The position numbers and the translations under genes were made by a program. Positions 16,831 through 25,915 of a stretch of DNA of 44,920 nucleotides are shown one piece after another (the stretch's first letter is position 1; every line of letters begins with the position of its first letter). Source of the stretch: Mycobacterium sp. 1423905.2. GTDB lineage: Bacteria; Actinomycetota; Actinomycetes; Mycobacteriales; Mycobacteriaceae. The DNA is taken from contig NZ_LZLE01000105.1 in NCBI RefSeq assembly GCF_001673155.1, positions 1 to 44,920 on the forward strand. The letters run 5' to 3'. The notes under the pieces were generated by a model that worked only from the letters and a program-made list of their open reading frames with translations, had not been told where the DNA came from and did no database searches.

Positions 16831-17553
16831 ATGCAGCTAGCGATATTCGGGGCGAACGGTCAGACCGGCCGATTGGCGACTTCGCTCGCCCTCGAGGCCG
16901 GGCACCAGGTGACGGCGGTGACCCGCCGGCCGAGCGAGTTCCCACTCGCCGATCCCCGCCTGCTCGTCGCCGAGGCCGACGTGCGAGACGCGGCCGCGGT
17001 TGCCCCGCTGGTCGCCGAGGTCGATGCGGTGATATCTGCCCTCGGTGTCACCTTCACCCGCGAACTGGTCGACACGTATTCGCTGGGGACGGCCAACATT
17101 GTGGCCGGTATGCGCGCAGCGCGGACCCGGCGATTGATCGTGGTCAGCTCGACCGCGGCGTACCCAACGCGACGTACCCACGCACCACTCATGCTCCGGT
17201 TGGTGGAGCCGGTCATCACCAAGACGATCGGCAAGACCGTCTATGACGACATCCGGCGAATGGAAACCGTGGTGCGGGACAGCGGCTTGGCTTGGACCGT
17301 CGTGCGACCGTCGGGGTTGTTCGACCTGCCCGCGCCCACCGCCTATGTCAGCGGAGAGGTCGATCCGGTCGGCGCGTTCACCGCGCGCATCGACCTCGCC
17401 GACTACCTGGTGTCGCTGGCCGCCGACTCGACAATGGCCCGCCGAACCGTCATCGTCTCGACCACCTCGTCCACCCCTAGCTTCTGGCAGATGATCCGTC
17501 GCGAAGCCGGCTCTGGCGGTGGTGCCAAAGCGACGACTGCCGCCACCTCGTGA
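16831..17553 (+). CDS. NAD(P)-binding atypical SDR/NmrA-like protein
   Basis: The 240-residue protein starts with LAIFGANGQTGRLATSLAL, the glycine-rich NAD(P) motif of atypical short-chain dehydrogenase/NmrA-like proteins. It continues with DAVISALG and VVSSTAAYP, and an active-site-like region near YDDIRRMETVVRDSGLAWTVVRPSGLFD, in which the usual YxxxK is not clear. It may be a flavin or quinone reductase-like enzyme, or a redox-sensing protein without catalysis. ATG at 16831 follows AAGGAG by 5 bases. It is divergent from marR and followed after 34 bases by the DUF1772 gene with its own ribosome site, so the two probably form a MarR-controlled operon. Confidence 0.82.
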   Translation: MQLAIFGANGQTGRLATSLALEAGHQVTAVTRRPSEFPLADPRLLVAEADVRDAAAVAPLVAEVDAVISALGVTFTRELVDTYSLGTANIVAGMRAARTRRLIVVSSTAAYPTRRTHAPLMLRLVEPVITKTIGKTVYDDIRRMETVVRDSGLAWTVVRPSGLFDLPAPTAYVSGEVDPVGAFTARIDLADYLVSLAADSTMARRTVIVSTTSSTPSFWQMIRREAGSGGGAKATTAATS

Positions 17554-17587
17554 TTCGATTTCCGGCTGCCGACCAAGGAGACACGAG

Positions 17588-18100
17588 ATGACGTCGTCAC
17601 CTACGCTCGCTCCCGTTTCATTGGCTTCCGGCCTACTGCGGAACACGTCCAACTTTGCGGCGGTGCTCTTCACCGGGCTGTTCGCCGGATTCGTCGTCAC
17701 CGTCCTGGTTTTCGAGGCCAGCCTGCGCGGCTTCGGAGCCGAGGTCTACGCCCAGGTGCGGCTCATCGAACTGCAGCACCTTGACGACTTGGCCACCGGG
17801 TTGTTGTTGCCGGGGATCCTCGCCGCCGCAACAGTGACGGGCATGAACCTACGACAACGCGGTAGCCGCCGCTGGCTCGCGGGGGCAGCCCTGCTCTTGT
17901 TGGTGGCGACTTTGCTGATCAGCGTCACGATCAGTGTGCCGATCAACACGGTCCAGCACAGCTGGTCGACACTGACCCCACCCGCCGACTGGGCGGCCGT
18001 CCGGGACCGCTGGCAACTCGCTCACGCCGTGCGGACCACCGCAGCGGTTACCGCGTTCGCGCTGCTCGCTACCCGATCAACACCGCGAACCGCGGCTTGA
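17588..18100 (+). CDS. DUF1772 (anthrone oxygenase-like) membrane protein
   Basis: The 170-residue protein has about four membrane segments and the DUF1772 hallmark near its end: a Pro-Ile-Asn start ([12 protein letters not shown]), then [23 protein letters not shown]1772 includes fungal anthrone oxygenases, but most bacterial members are uncharacterised. ATG at 17588 was chosen because CAAGGAG lies 7 bases upstream; a longer open frame from 17519 would overlap the preceding gene. It follows the NAD(P)-binding gene, so an oxidoreductase/membrane oxygenase pair is conceivable. Its end overlaps the 3' end of convergent add by 32 bases. Confidence 0.78.
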   Translation: MTSSPTLAPVSLASGLLRNTSNFAAVLFTGLFAGFVVTVLVFEASLRGFGAEVYAQVRLIELQHLDDLATGLLLPGILAAATVTGMNLRQRGSRRWLAGAALLLLVATLLISVTISVPINTVQHSWSTLTPPADWAAVRDRWQLAHAVRTTAAVTAFALLATRSTPRTAA

Positions 18101-19157
18101 TCACGTCGTCGATAATCTCCAAGCGTTCGTCGAACGGGATGAACGCCGACTTCATCGCGTTGATGGTGAAGCGTTCCAGGTCACTCCAGCCGTAGCCGAA
18201 AGCCTCTGCCAGGCGGTGCATTTCGAGGCTCATCGTGGTATCGCTCATCAGCCGGTTGTCGGTGTTGACGGTGACCCGGAAACGCGCCCGGGCCAGCAGG
18301 TCGAACGGGTGCTCGGCGATGCTCTTCGCGGCGCCGGTCTGCACGTTCGAGCTCGGGCACAGCTCCAGCGGAATTCGCTTGTCCCGCAAGATCGATGCCA
18401 ACCTGCCCAATCGGACACCGCCGTCGGGTCCCACCTCGATGTCGTCGGCGATGCGCACGCCGTGACCCAACCGGTCGGCTCCGCAGAACGCGATCGCTTC
18501 GTGGATGGACGGCAGACCGAACGCCTCACCGGCGTGAATGGTGAAGCGCGCGTTGTTGTCTCGCATGTATTCGAATGCGTCCAGATGACGGGTCGGCGGG
18601 TAGCCGGCCTCCGCGCCGGCGATGTCGAACCCTACGACGCCCTTGTCCCGGAACCGGATTGCCAGCTCGGCGATCTCGCGGGACATGGCGGCGTGCCGCA
18701 TGGCGGTGACCAGACACCGCACCTTGATGGGGCGGCCGTCGGCGGCGCACGCCTTTTCTCCGGCGGCGAAACCCTCCAGCACGGCGTCGACCACTTCGTC
18801 GAAAGACAGTCCGCGGTTGATGTGCAACTCGGGTGCGAAGCGGACTTCGGCATACACCACCGAGTCGGCGGCCAGATCTTCTACCGCCTCAAAAGCGACG
18901 CGGTACAACGCATCCGGGGTTTGCATCACCGCCACGGTGTGCGAGAACGGCTCCAGGTATCGCTCCAGCGATCCGCTGTGCGACCGGGTGCGAAACCAAT
19001 TCGCCAGGGACTCGACGTCGGTGGCCGGCAGCTCGTCATAGCCGACCTGACCGGCGATGTCGAGCACCGTGGCCGGGCGCAAGCCACCGTCGAGGTGGTC
19101 GTGCAGCAGGGCTTTGGGAGCTTGCCTGAGCGTCTCGGCAGTCAAAGGTGTGGTCAC
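18069..19157 (-). CDS. add: Adenosine deaminase
   Basis: The 362-residue zinc enzyme converts adenosine and deoxyadenosine to inosine and deoxyinosine in the cytosol. Motifs in order: HDHLDG (zinc His pair, about residues 19-24), the substrate region [19 protein letters not shown] (catalytic Glu), [18 protein letters not shown] and [10 protein letters not shown] (zinc Asp). All catalytic residues are present. The GTG start at 19157 overlaps the deoA TGA by 4 bases (GTGA), making it the last gene of the cdd-deoA-add operon. Its product inosine is a substrate for DeoD encoded elsewhere in the window. Corresponds to Rv3313c. Confidence 0.94.
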   Translation of the reverse strand: MTTPLTAETLRQAPKALLHDHLDGGLRPATVLDIAGQVGYDELPATDVESLANWFRTRSHSGSLERYLEPFSHTVAVMQTPDALYRVAFEAVEDLAADSVVYAEVRFAPELHINRGLSFDEVVDAVLEGFAAGEKACAADGRPIKVRCLVTAMRHAAMSREIAELAIRFRDKGVVGFDIAGAEAGYPPTRHLDAFEYMRDNNARFTIHAGEAFGLPSIHEAIAFCGADRLGHGVRIADDIEVGPDGGVRLGRLASILRDKRIPLELCPSSNVQTGAAKSIAEHPFDLLARARFRVTVNTDNRLMSDTTMSLEMHRLAEAFGYGWSDLERFTINAMKSAFIPFDERLEIIDDVIKPRFAVLIG

Positions 19158-20440
19158 GAGAGGATCCGATCGATGAGCAACGGGCGCAACTTCGGTGGTG
19201 TGTCGGCGACACTCCAGGCGCCCTGTAGCTCGGCCATCGCGACCGTGAAGCGCTCCGGGGTGTCGGTGAAGAGGGTGAACAGTGGCTCGCCGGCGATCAC
19301 CGGGTCACCGGGTCGGCGGTGGATGCGGACACCGGCACCGGCCTGGATTCGGTCGCCCGGCCGGGACCTGCCCGCGCCGAGCCGCCATGCCGTCAGCCCC
19401 ACTGCCATCGCGTCGATATCGCCCATTGTGCCGCTCCGGTCCGCGGTCACGGTCTCGGTATGTGCACCGAATCGCAACGGAACCGACAAGTCCCCGCCCT
19501 GGGCGGTGACCAGGCGGCGGAAGCGGTCCATGGCGGTGCCGTCCTGCAGCGTCTGCCCGGGATCGCGGTCGTCCACCCCGGCCAGCTCGAGCATCTCCTC
19601 GGCCAACCGCACCGTCAGCTCCACCACGTCGGGCGGTCCGCCACCGGCCAGCACCTCCAGCGACTCGGCCACCTCGAGCGCGTTGCCGATGGCCGCGCCC
19701 AGCGGGTAGGCCATGTCGGTCAGCAGCGCCCGGGTGGGCATCCCGTGCACCTCTCCCAGCTCGACCATGGTGTGCGCCAGGTCGCGGCATTGCGCCTCGG
19801 AGTTCATCAGCGCCCCAGACCCGACCTTGACGTCCAGCACCAAAGACTGCGCCCCCTCGGCGAGCTTCTTGCTCATGATCGAGCTGGCGATCAGCGGCAG
19901 CGACTCGACCGTCGCGGTGATGTCGCGCAGGGCGTAGAGCTTCTTGTCGGCCGGTGCCAATTGGCCGGCGGCGAAGATCGCGGCGCCGACGTCACGGAGT
20001 TGCTCGCGTACCCGGCCTATGGGCAGGTCCGTCCGGCAGCCGGCAATGGAGTCCAGCTTGTCCAGCGTGCCACCGGTATGACCGAGCCCGCGCCCGGACG
20101 CCTTGGGCACCGCCGCACCGCAGGCGGCGACGATCGGAACCAGAACCAGCGTGGTCTTGTCGCCGACCCCGCCGGTGGAGTGCTTGCCCACGGTGGGCAG
20201 GGGCAGGTCGCTGAAGTCCAGTACCTCTCCCGATGCCAGCATGGCCGCCGTCCACCGGGCCAGCTCGCCGCCGTCCATGCCGCGGAAGAAGACCGCCATC
20301 AGCAGCGCCGCGATCTGTTCGTCGGCGATGCGGCCGTCGGTGTAGGCCTCTATCACCCAATCGATGGCGGCGTCGGACAGCCGGCCGCCATCGCGCTTGG
20401 TGCGGATGACCGTCGGCGCGTCAAAAGTGAACTGGTTCAC
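19154..20440 (-). CDS. deoA: Thymidine phosphorylase
   Basis: The 428-residue enzyme belongs to the nucleoside phosphorylase-II family. The family signature [18 protein letters not shown], the phosphate loop [11 protein letters not shown] and [13 protein letters not shown] are all present. It splits thymidine and deoxyuridine with phosphate, giving the base and deoxyribose 1-phosphate. I chose GTG at 20440 ([19 protein letters not shown]), which overlaps the cdd stop by 4 bases (GTGA). A longer frame to 20821 would lie on top of cdd and is unlikely. Products are used by Upp and the putative pentomutase. Corresponds to Rv3314c. Confidence 0.93.
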   Translation of the reverse strand: MNQFTFDAPTVIRTKRDGGRLSDAAIDWVIEAYTDGRIADEQIAALLMAVFFRGMDGGELARWTAAMLASGEVLDFSDLPLPTVGKHSTGGVGDKTTLVLVPIVAACGAAVPKASGRGLGHTGGTLDKLDSIAGCRTDLPIGRVREQLRDVGAAIFAAGQLAPADKKLYALRDITATVESLPLIASSIMSKKLAEGAQSLVLDVKVGSGALMNSEAQCRDLAHTMVELGEVHGMPTRALLTDMAYPLGAAIGNALEVAESLEVLAGGGPPDVVELTVRLAEEMLELAGVDDRDPGQTLQDGTAMDRFRRLVTAQGGDLSVPLRFGAHTETVTADRSGTMGDIDAMAVGLTAWRLGAGRSRPGDRIQAGAGVRIHRRPGDPVIAGEPLFTLFTDTPERFTVAMAELQGAWSVADTPPKLRPLLIDRILS

Positions 20441-20835
20441 GGCCGTTCCCGCAAATGACCGGCATCGAAGGCGTCCGGCAACAGGTCCCCGAGCCGGCGC
20501 GGGCCGGCCGGATGAGCGATGAGCAGCTCGGCCCCGCCATGTTCGAACAACACCTGGCGACACCGTCCGCAAGGCATCAGCAGCGCACCGCTGCCATCGA
20601 CGCACACCAGGGCGACCAAACGTCCGCCGCCGGTCGCATGCAGGGCCGACACCACCCCGCATTCGGCGCAGAGACCAAGGCCATATGAGACATTCTCCAC
20701 ATTGCACCCGGTGACCACGCGACCGTCGTCGACCAGCGCCGCCGCCCCCACCGGAAACCGCGAATACGGCGCATATGCCCCGGCCGATGCGCCGATTGCG
20801 TTGTCGCGCAGCGTGTTCCATTCAATATCCGGCAA
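20437..20835 (-). CDS. cdd: Cytidine deaminase
   Basis: The 132-residue enzyme deaminates cytidine and deoxycytidine to uridine and deoxyuridine. The zinc site is complete: NVENVSYGLGLCAECG (Cys with catalytic Glu in the CAE motif) and MPCGRCRQVL (PCxxC). The start is uncertain: TTG at 20835 (LPDIEWNTLRDNA) matches where the M. tuberculosis enzyme begins and has GAAAGG 8 bases upstream, while GTG at 20859 would add 8 residues with no ribosome site. I prefer TTG. It is the first gene of cdd-deoA-add, divergent from sdhC across about 170 bases. Corresponds to Rv3315c. Confidence 0.9.
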   Translation of the reverse strand: MPDIEWNTLRDNAIGASAGAYAPYSRFPVGAAALVDDGRVVTGCNVENVSYGLGLCAECGVVSALHATGGGRLVALVCVDGSGALLMPCGRCRQVLFEHGGAELLIAHPAGPRRLGDLLPDAFDAGHLRERP

Positions 20836-21004
20836 TCGGAGAACCTTTCGTGCACCCACGAATTGACTCGGTTAAAGCCACCCTAATCGGGAACAACACC
20901 GTAGTTTGGCTGGTTTGACCGGTACCATCCGGCAACCTGGCCAAGATAAGCTCGGACACCAGCTAGAGCAGCTGATTAGCGGTTTTGTGATGAGGTGAAA
21001 CGTA

Positions 21005-21442
21005 ATGAGTTCGCAGGCGACAACCGCGGATCCGGCGACCTTCAACCGATCGCCGACAGCCCGCAAGCGGCGGCCACCGCGGACCCTGTACCGGGGCGAC
21101 CCGGGCATGTGGGCCTGGGTGCTGCATCGCATCAGCGGCGCGACGATCTTCTTCTTCCTCTTCGCCCACGTCCTGGGGCAGGCGATGCTGCGAGTGGGTC
21201 CGCAGGCTTACAACGCGGTGATTCGCGACTATCAGACGCCGGTGGTCGGTCTGATGGAAGTCGGCCTGGTGGCCGCGGTGTTGTTCCACGCGCTCAACGG
21301 CATCCGGATCATCCTCATCGACTTCTGGTCGGAGGGGACCCGGTATCAGCGACTGATGCTGTGGATCGTCGGCATCGTGTTCCTGCTCTTCCTGGTGCCC
21401 TCCGGCGTGGTTCTGGGCATTCACCTGGTGGAGCACCTCTGA
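21005..21442 (+). CDS. sdhC: Succinate dehydrogenase cytochrome b subunit SdhC
   Basis: The 145-residue membrane subunit has three transmembrane segments, with HRISGATIFFFLFAHVLGQ (heme-ligand type His in segment 1) and FHALNGIRIILIDF (segment 2). It anchors the catalytic subunits and helps pass electrons to menaquinone. ATG at 21005 follows a loose GAGGTG ribosome site. The stop overlaps the ATG of sdhD by one base (TGATG). It is the first gene of sdhCDAB, the Sdh2 type of mycobacteria (Rv3316-Rv3319). The 169-base gap upstream, shared with cdd, must hold its promoter; I see a TTGACC (20915-20920) but no well-spaced -10. Confidence 0.92.
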   Translation: MSSQATTADPATFNRSPTARKRRPPRTLYRGDPGMWAWVLHRISGATIFFFLFAHVLGQAMLRVGPQAYNAVIRDYQTPVVGLMEVGLVAAVLFHALNGIRIILIDFWSEGTRYQRLMLWIVGIVFLLFLVPSGVVLGIHLVEHL

Positions 21443-21909
21443 TGAGCTCACCGGACCTGCAACTCGGCCGCGGCCAAACCGCTCCGGTGCGCCAGCGCAG
21501 CCACGACCGTCCGGCCAGCCTGGACAATCCGCGCTCGCCGCGGCGTCGCGCCGGCATCCCGAACTTCGAGAAGTTCGCGTGGCTGTTCATGCGCTTCTCC
21601 GGGGTCGCGTTGGTCTTTCTGGCCGTCGGGCACCTGTTCATCACGCTGATGTGGGACCGCGGCGTCTACCGCATCGACTTCAATTTCGTGGCCCAGCGCT
21701 GGGCCTCGCCGTTCTGGCAGTTCTGGGACCTGGCGCTGTTGTGGCTGGCGCAATTGCACGGCGGTAACGGCCTGCGCGTGATCATCGACGACTACAGCCG
21801 AAAAGACGTCACCCGCTTCTGGCTCAACAGCATCTTGCTGCTGTCCATGGGCTTCACCGTGGTGTTGGGCACCTACGTGATCGTGACCTTCAACCCGAAC
21901 ATCTCCTGA
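21442..21909 (+). CDS. sdhD: Succinate dehydrogenase membrane anchor subunit SdhD
   Basis: The 155-residue protein has a polar N-terminal extension of about 45 residues, then three membrane segments. Typical elements are FMRFSGVALVFLAVGHLFI and QLHGGNGLRVIIDDYSR, which resemble the actinobacterial heme-binding SdhD anchor. It completes the quinone site with SdhC and SdhB. The ATG overlaps the sdhC stop by one base. The gap to sdhA is 19 bases and contains GGAAAGG as the ribosome site for sdhA. Confidence 0.9.
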   Translation: MSSPDLQLGRGQTAPVRQRSHDRPASLDNPRSPRRRAGIPNFEKFAWLFMRFSGVALVFLAVGHLFITLMWDRGVYRIDFNFVAQRWASPFWQFWDLALLWLAQLHGGNGLRVIIDDYSRKDVTRFWLNSILLLSMGFTVVLGTYVIVTFNPNIS

Positions 21910-21928
21910 GAGTCCGGAAAGGCGAGAT

Positions 21929-23683
21929 GTGATCCAGCAACATCGATACGACGTGGTGATCGTCGGTGCCGGCGGCGCCGGCATGCGCGCCGCGGTCGAG
22001 GCCGGTCCGCGCGTGCGCACCGCCGTGCTGACCAAGCTCTATCCCACCCGCAGCCACACCGGCGCCGCCCAGGGCGGCATGTGCGCCGCGCTGGCCAACG
22101 TCGAGGACGACAACTGGGAATGGCACACCTTCGACACCGTCAAGGGCGGCGACTACCTCGCCGACCAGGACGCCGTGGAGATCATGTGCAAGGAAGCGAT
22201 CGACGCGGTGCTCGACCTCGAGAAGATGGGGATGCCGTTCAACCGCACCCCCGAGGGCCGCATCGACCAGCGCCGCTTCGGCGGGCACACCCGCGACCAC
22301 GGCAAGGCTCCGGTTCGCCGCGCCTGCTACGCCGCGGACCGGACCGGTCACATGATCTTGCAGACCCTGTATCAAAACTGCGTCAAACACGACGTGCAGT
22401 TCTTCAACGAGTTCTACGCGCTGGACCTGGTACTGACCGAAACGCCGACCGGTCCGGTGGCCACCGGCGTGGTGGCCTACGAACTGGCCACCGGTGAGAT
22501 TCACGTCTTCCACGCCAAGGCTGTGGTGATCGCCACCGGCGGCTCGGGCCGGATGTACAAAACGACCTCCAACGCGCACACGCTGACCGGAGACGGCATC
22601 GGCATCGTGTTCCGCAAGGGACTTCCGTTGGAGGACATGGAGTTTCACCAGTTCCACCCGACCGGCCTGGCCGGTCTGGGCATCTTGATCTCCGAAGCGG
22701 TGCGCGGTGAGGGCGGTCGGCTGCTCAACGGCGAGGGCGAGCGATTCATGGAGCGCTACGCGCCCACGATCGTCGACCTGGCCCCCCGCGACATCGTCGC
22801 GCGCTCCATGGTGCTGGAGGTTTTAGAGGGCCGCGGCGCCGGCCCGCACAAGGACTACGTCTACATCGACGTCCGCCACTTGGGCGAAGACGTGCTGGAA
22901 GCCAAGCTTCCCGACATCACCGAGTTCGCCCGCACCTACCTCGGGGTGGACCCGGTGCACGAACTTGTGCCCGTCTACCCGACGTGTCACTACGTGATGG
23001 GCGGCATCCCGACCACCGTCAGCGGGCAGGTGCTGCGCGACAACACCAACCCGGTCCCCGGACTCTATGCGGCCGGTGAATGTGCCTGCGTCTCGGTGCA
23101 CGGCGCCAACCGGCTGGGCACCAACTCGCTGTTGGACATCAACGTGTTCGGCCGCCGCGCCGGCATCGCCGCGGCCGGCTACGCCGAAAGCCACGACTTC
23201 GCCGACATGCCGCCGGACCCGGCGCAGATGGTGGTGGGCTGGGTCCGCGACATCCTGTCCGAGCACGGCAACGAACGGGTCGCCGACATCCGCAACGCGC
23301 TGCAGCAGTCGATGGACAACAACGCCGCGGTGTTTCGCACCGAGGAGACATTGAAGCAGGCGCTGACCGACATTCACGCGCTCAAGGAGCGGTATTCCCG
23401 AATCACGGTGCACGACAAGGGAAAACGCTTCAACAGCGACCTGCTCGAAGCCATCGAGCTCGGTTTTCTCTTGGAGCTGGCCGAGGTGACCGTGGTGGGA
23501 GCGTTGAACCGCAAGGAATCTCGCGGCGGGCATGCTCGCGAGGACTACCCGAACCGCGACGACGTCAACTACATGCGCCACACCATGGCCTACAAGCAAG
23601 GCACCGACCTGCTCAGCGACATCGCGCTGGACTTCAAGCCGGTGGTGCAAACCCGTTATGAACCCAAGGAACGGAAGTACTGA
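21929..23683 (+). CDS. sdhA: Succinate dehydrogenase flavoprotein subunit SdhA
   Basis: The 584-residue FAD subunit has the N-terminal Rossmann motif VVIVGAGGAGMRAA, the histidine that covalently binds FAD (H43 in RSHTGAAQGGM), the substrate-binding HQFHPTGL and RGEGGRLLNGEGERFMERY, and the C-terminal NRKESRGGHAREDYP. It oxidises succinate to fumarate at the inner face of the membrane. Close to M. tuberculosis SdhA (Rv3318), with a few residues fewer near the C-terminus (around HTMAYKQGTDLLSD). The GTG start (VIQQHRYDVV) follows GGAAAGG. The stop overlaps the sdhB ATG by one base. Confidence 0.95.
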   Translation: MIQQHRYDVVIVGAGGAGMRAAVEAGPRVRTAVLTKLYPTRSHTGAAQGGMCAALANVEDDNWEWHTFDTVKGGDYLADQDAVEIMCKEAIDAVLDLEKMGMPFNRTPEGRIDQRRFGGHTRDHGKAPVRRACYAADRTGHMILQTLYQNCVKHDVQFFNEFYALDLVLTETPTGPVATGVVAYELATGEIHVFHAKAVVIATGGSGRMYKTTSNAHTLTGDGIGIVFRKGLPLEDMEFHQFHPTGLAGLGILISEAVRGEGGRLLNGEGERFMERYAPTIVDLAPRDIVARSMVLEVLEGRGAGPHKDYVYIDVRHLGEDVLEAKLPDITEFARTYLGVDPVHELVPVYPTCHYVMGGIPTTVSGQVLRDNTNPVPGLYAAGECACVSVHGANRLGTNSLLDINVFGRRAGIAAAGYAESHDFADMPPDPAQMVVGWVRDILSEHGNERVADIRNALQQSMDNNAAVFRTEETLKQALTDIHALKERYSRITVHDKGKRFNSDLLEAIELGFLLELAEVTVVGALNRKESRGGHAREDYPNRDDVNYMRHTMAYKQGTDLLSDIALDFKPVVQTRYEPKERKY

Positions 23684-24477
23684 TGACCGCAGGCGATGCG
23701 ATCGCGCCGGACGCCGAAGCGCCCTTGCCGCCCATCCCGGAGGGCGCGGTGATGGTCACGGTGAAGATCGCCCGGTTCAATCCCGAACAGCCCGAAGCGT
23801 TTTCGGACACCGGCGGCTGGCAAAGCTTCCGGGTGCCCTGCCTGCCCAGCGACCGGCTGCTCAATCTGCTGATCTACATCAAGAGTTACCTGGACGGAAC
23901 GCTGACCTTCCGCCGCTCTTGCGCGCACGGCGTGTGCGGGTCGGATGCGATGCGGATCAACGGCATGAACCGGTTGGCCTGCAAGGTGCTGATGCGCGAT
24001 TTGCTGCCGAAGAAACCGGGCAAGTCGCTGACACTGACCGTCGAACCGATCCGCGGCCTGCCGGTGGAGAAAGACCTCGTCGTCGACATGGAGCCGTTCT
24101 TCGACGCCTACCGCGCGGTCAAGCCGTATCTGATCACCACCGGCAATCCGCCCACCCGCGAGCGGATTCAGAGCCAGACCGACCGGGCCCGCTACGACGA
24201 CACCACTAAGTGCATCCTGTGTGCCTGCTGCACCACGAGCTGCCCGGTGTTCTGGAGTGAAGGGTCCTACTTCGGCCCCGCCGCGATCGTCAACGCGCAC
24301 CGCTTCATCTTCGACAGCCGTGACGAGGCCGCCGCCGAGCGCCTGGAGATCCTCAATGAGGTCGACGGGGTGTGGCGGTGCCGGACCACGTTCAACTGCA
24401 CCGAGACCTGCCCGCGCGGCATCCAGGTGACCAAGGCGATCCAGGAAGTCAAGCGCGCGTTGATGTTCACCCGCTGA
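23683..24477 (+). CDS. sdhB: Succinate dehydrogenase iron-sulfur subunit SdhB
   Basis: The 264-residue subunit carries the three clusters of the family: [2Fe-2S] ligands in RRSCAHGVCGSDAMRINGMNRLAC, [4Fe-4S] ligands in CILCACCTTSCP, and the [3Fe-4S] and remaining ligands around CTETCPRGIQVTK. It moves electrons from FAD in SdhA to the quinone site in the membrane. Translation is coupled to sdhA through TGATG. It is the last gene of the operon; 52 bases follow before the next start, holding a copy of a dispersed repeat arm. Confidence 0.95.
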   Translation: MTAGDAIAPDAEAPLPPIPEGAVMVTVKIARFNPEQPEAFSDTGGWQSFRVPCLPSDRLLNLLIYIKSYLDGTLTFRRSCAHGVCGSDAMRINGMNRLACKVLMRDLLPKKPGKSLTLTVEPIRGLPVEKDLVVDMEPFFDAYRAVKPYLITTGNPPTRERIQSQTDRARYDDTTKCILCACCTTSCPVFWSEGSYFGPAAIVNAHRFIFDSRDEAAAERLEILNEVDGVWRCRTTFNCTETCPRGIQVTKAIQEVKRALMFTR

Positions 24478-24485
24478 GCGGGTGT

Positions 24486-24505
24486 GCCCACCTCGCAGCG
24501 ACAAC
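24486..24505. repeat. Single copy of the 22-bp arm found at 2599-2681
   Basis: TGCCCACCTCGCAGCGACAA matches the arm at 2601-2620 at 17 of 20 bases, and the next three bases (CTG) also agree. It lies 9 bases after the sdhB stop. No second arm is seen, so it is either a decayed copy of the inverted element or a half element. Confidence 0.6.
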
Positions 24506-24529
24506 TGCCGCCGTGTTTAGCTGCATGAC

Positions 24530-25390
24530 ATGCAACGCACACCCGAGCTGGCCCGGCAGTTCTACGACCGCTTCGAGCCGATCCATGCCGTCACCTACTT
24601 CGCCCCGGAAGCCCGCGCCGCCCTGGACAATCTGGGCTATCGCGGCTTCTGGATGGGCTACTTCGCCGCCCGGTCCGCGCCGCTGGGCCAGGTCTCGCCC
24701 GAGGTCGTGACCGCCATCTTCTACAACTTCTCCCCCGCTCGCGTCGCCAAAGCGTTGCCCGCAGCTTGGGAGGTCGCGGGCCCAGAACGCGCGCTCGCCG
24801 CCCGGCAAGACTCGGCGGTGGCGGCGCTGCGCCGCTGTGGTCTCAGCGACGACGAAACCGTCCATCGCGCAGGGCAACTCGCGATGCGCGCCGCGCAGCG
24901 CACCTCTGTGGCCGCCCGGCCCTTGTTCGCCGCCAACCTCGCCCTGCCCGTGCCGTCGGAGCCGGTGGCCACGCTGTGGCATGCGACCACGCTGCTGCGG
25001 GAGCATCGCGGTGACGCTCACACGGCCGTGTTGTCGGCCGCCGATGTGTCCGGAAGGGAATCGAATGTGTTCCACGCCGCATCAGGAGCGGTGCCGGCGG
25101 ACTACATGAAGCAGACCCGCCACTACGACGACGCCGAGTGGCGCGCCTGCGAGCAGAGGCTGGCCGAACGCGGCCTGCTCGACGGCGACGGTTCACTGAC
25201 GGCGGCCGGGCGCGAACTGAAGGACCACATCGAGAGCGGCACCGACTTGCTGGCCCTGCACGCCTTCGACGGTCTGGACGACGACGAACTGGACGAGCTG
25301 ATGCAGGCGCTGACCGGCACCGCACGCACCGTGCTCGGTGCCGGCGACCTACCCGCCGTCACACCGATGACCATCCGCCGCGACTTCTAG
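24530..25390 (+). CDS. SCO6745-like protein
   Basis: The 286-residue protein looks like the actinobacterial SCO6745 group: an N-terminal ARQFYDRFEPIHAVTYFAPEARAALDNLGYRGFWMGYFAARSAPLG region, the conserved FYNFSPARVAKALPAAW, and a C-terminal winged-helix-like part (RHYDDAEWRACEQRLAERGLL). Function is not known to me; there is no signal peptide or metal motif. ATG at 24530 is preceded by another ATG at 24525 in a different frame. The gene lies 52 bases after sdhB and may be read through from it. Its end overlaps the convergent condensation-like gene by 42 bases. H37Rv has a toxin-antitoxin and molybdopterin region here instead, so this stretch is variable. Confidence 0.65.
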   Translation: MQRTPELARQFYDRFEPIHAVTYFAPEARAALDNLGYRGFWMGYFAARSAPLGQVSPEVVTAIFYNFSPARVAKALPAAWEVAGPERALAARQDSAVAALRRCGLSDDETVHRAGQLAMRAAQRTSVAARPLFAANLALPVPSEPVATLWHATTLLREHRGDAHTAVLSAADVSGRESNVFHAASGAVPADYMKQTRHYDDAEWRACEQRLAERGLLDGDGSLTAAGRELKDHIESGTDLLALHAFDGLDDDELDELMQALTGTARTVLGAGDLPAVTPMTIRRDF

Positions 25391-25822
25391 ACCGCCGGCG
25401 GTGTAGGCGGCGATCAGGTGGTCGACCACACCGTGCCACGCCGGGCCGTCCACACACAGATGGCTGGCGGTGAGCACCAGCCGATCCGGTGCACCGGGCA
25501 ACAGCGTCGCCGCGAACAGCCGGCCGGTGCGCATGTCATAGCCGGCACGCTGCCGCGCGATGGCCTCGGGCACGGTGACGCCGGGCGGTTCCACCGCCCA
25601 CGTCCAGCCGCCGCCGGGGCGTGACATCCACCGGTCGCAGGTGGGTTCGAAAACCGCGCCGAGTGCGGGATGCGCGGCGAAGACCGCGTCGATCGCGGTG
25701 CGGACGCCGCCCTGGTCCAGTCGCGGATCAGCGACGAGCACCTCGGTGTGCGTCCACTTCTCGATGTCTTGCGGGCGGGGGAACTCGGTAAACAGCGAAT
25801 AGGTCGATAGTTGGCACATCAC
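25349..25822 (-). CDS. Half-length condensation-domain protein
   Basis: The 157-residue protein resembles the N-terminal half of an NRPS condensation or Pap-type acyltransferase domain, normally about 430 residues. It contains the SHLCVDGPAWH motif, matching HHxxxDG with the catalytic second His kept and the first His changed to Ser. The second half, with its DFGWG-type motif, is absent. It may be a truncated remnant, or a small stand-alone member of the fold. It has start codons at 25822 (GTG) and 25819 (ATG). Its 3' end overlaps the SCO6745-like gene by 42 bases, as could follow from a deletion joining the two. Function unknown. Confidence 0.55.
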   Translation of the reverse strand: MMCQLSTYSLFTEFPRPQDIEKWTHTEVLVADPRLDQGGVRTAIDAVFAAHPALGAVFEPTCDRWMSRPGGGWTWAVEPPGVTVPEAIARQRAGYDMRTGRLFAATLLPGAPDRLVLTASHLCVDGPAWHGVVDHLIAAYTAGGLEVAADGHRCDGG

Positions 25823-25880
25823 GACCCCGACCCTGGCCGGAGAACCTGCCGGAATTCTTGGAAAATCCTTGGCGACCCGC

Positions 25881-25907
25881 TGTCACACTCCGGTGCGCTG
25901 CCCCGTC
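25881..25907 (+). promoter_or_regulatory. ECF41 (SigJ-type) promoter: TGTCACA-N16-CGTC
   Basis: TGTCACA (25881-25887), a 16-base spacer and CGTC (25904-25907) exactly match the ECF41 promoter consensus as I recall it from the literature. The next gene starts with ATG at 25916, 8 bases after CGTC, with no ribosome site, so the transcript would be leaderless. The gene encodes an AhpD-like protein, the class of gene typically linked to ECF41 factors, and sigJ (ECF41) lies about 1.5 kb away. Confidence 0.75.
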
Positions 25908-25915
25908 TGACGGGT

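Noticed and set aside
20441..20821. Longer deoA start
   Set aside because: It would cover nearly all of cdd; the GTG at 20440 gives the family's normal start and a 4-base overlap.
20915..20952. sdhC promoter from TTGACC and TAAGCT
   Set aside because: The spacer is 26 bases; not a plausible pair, so no promoter was called.
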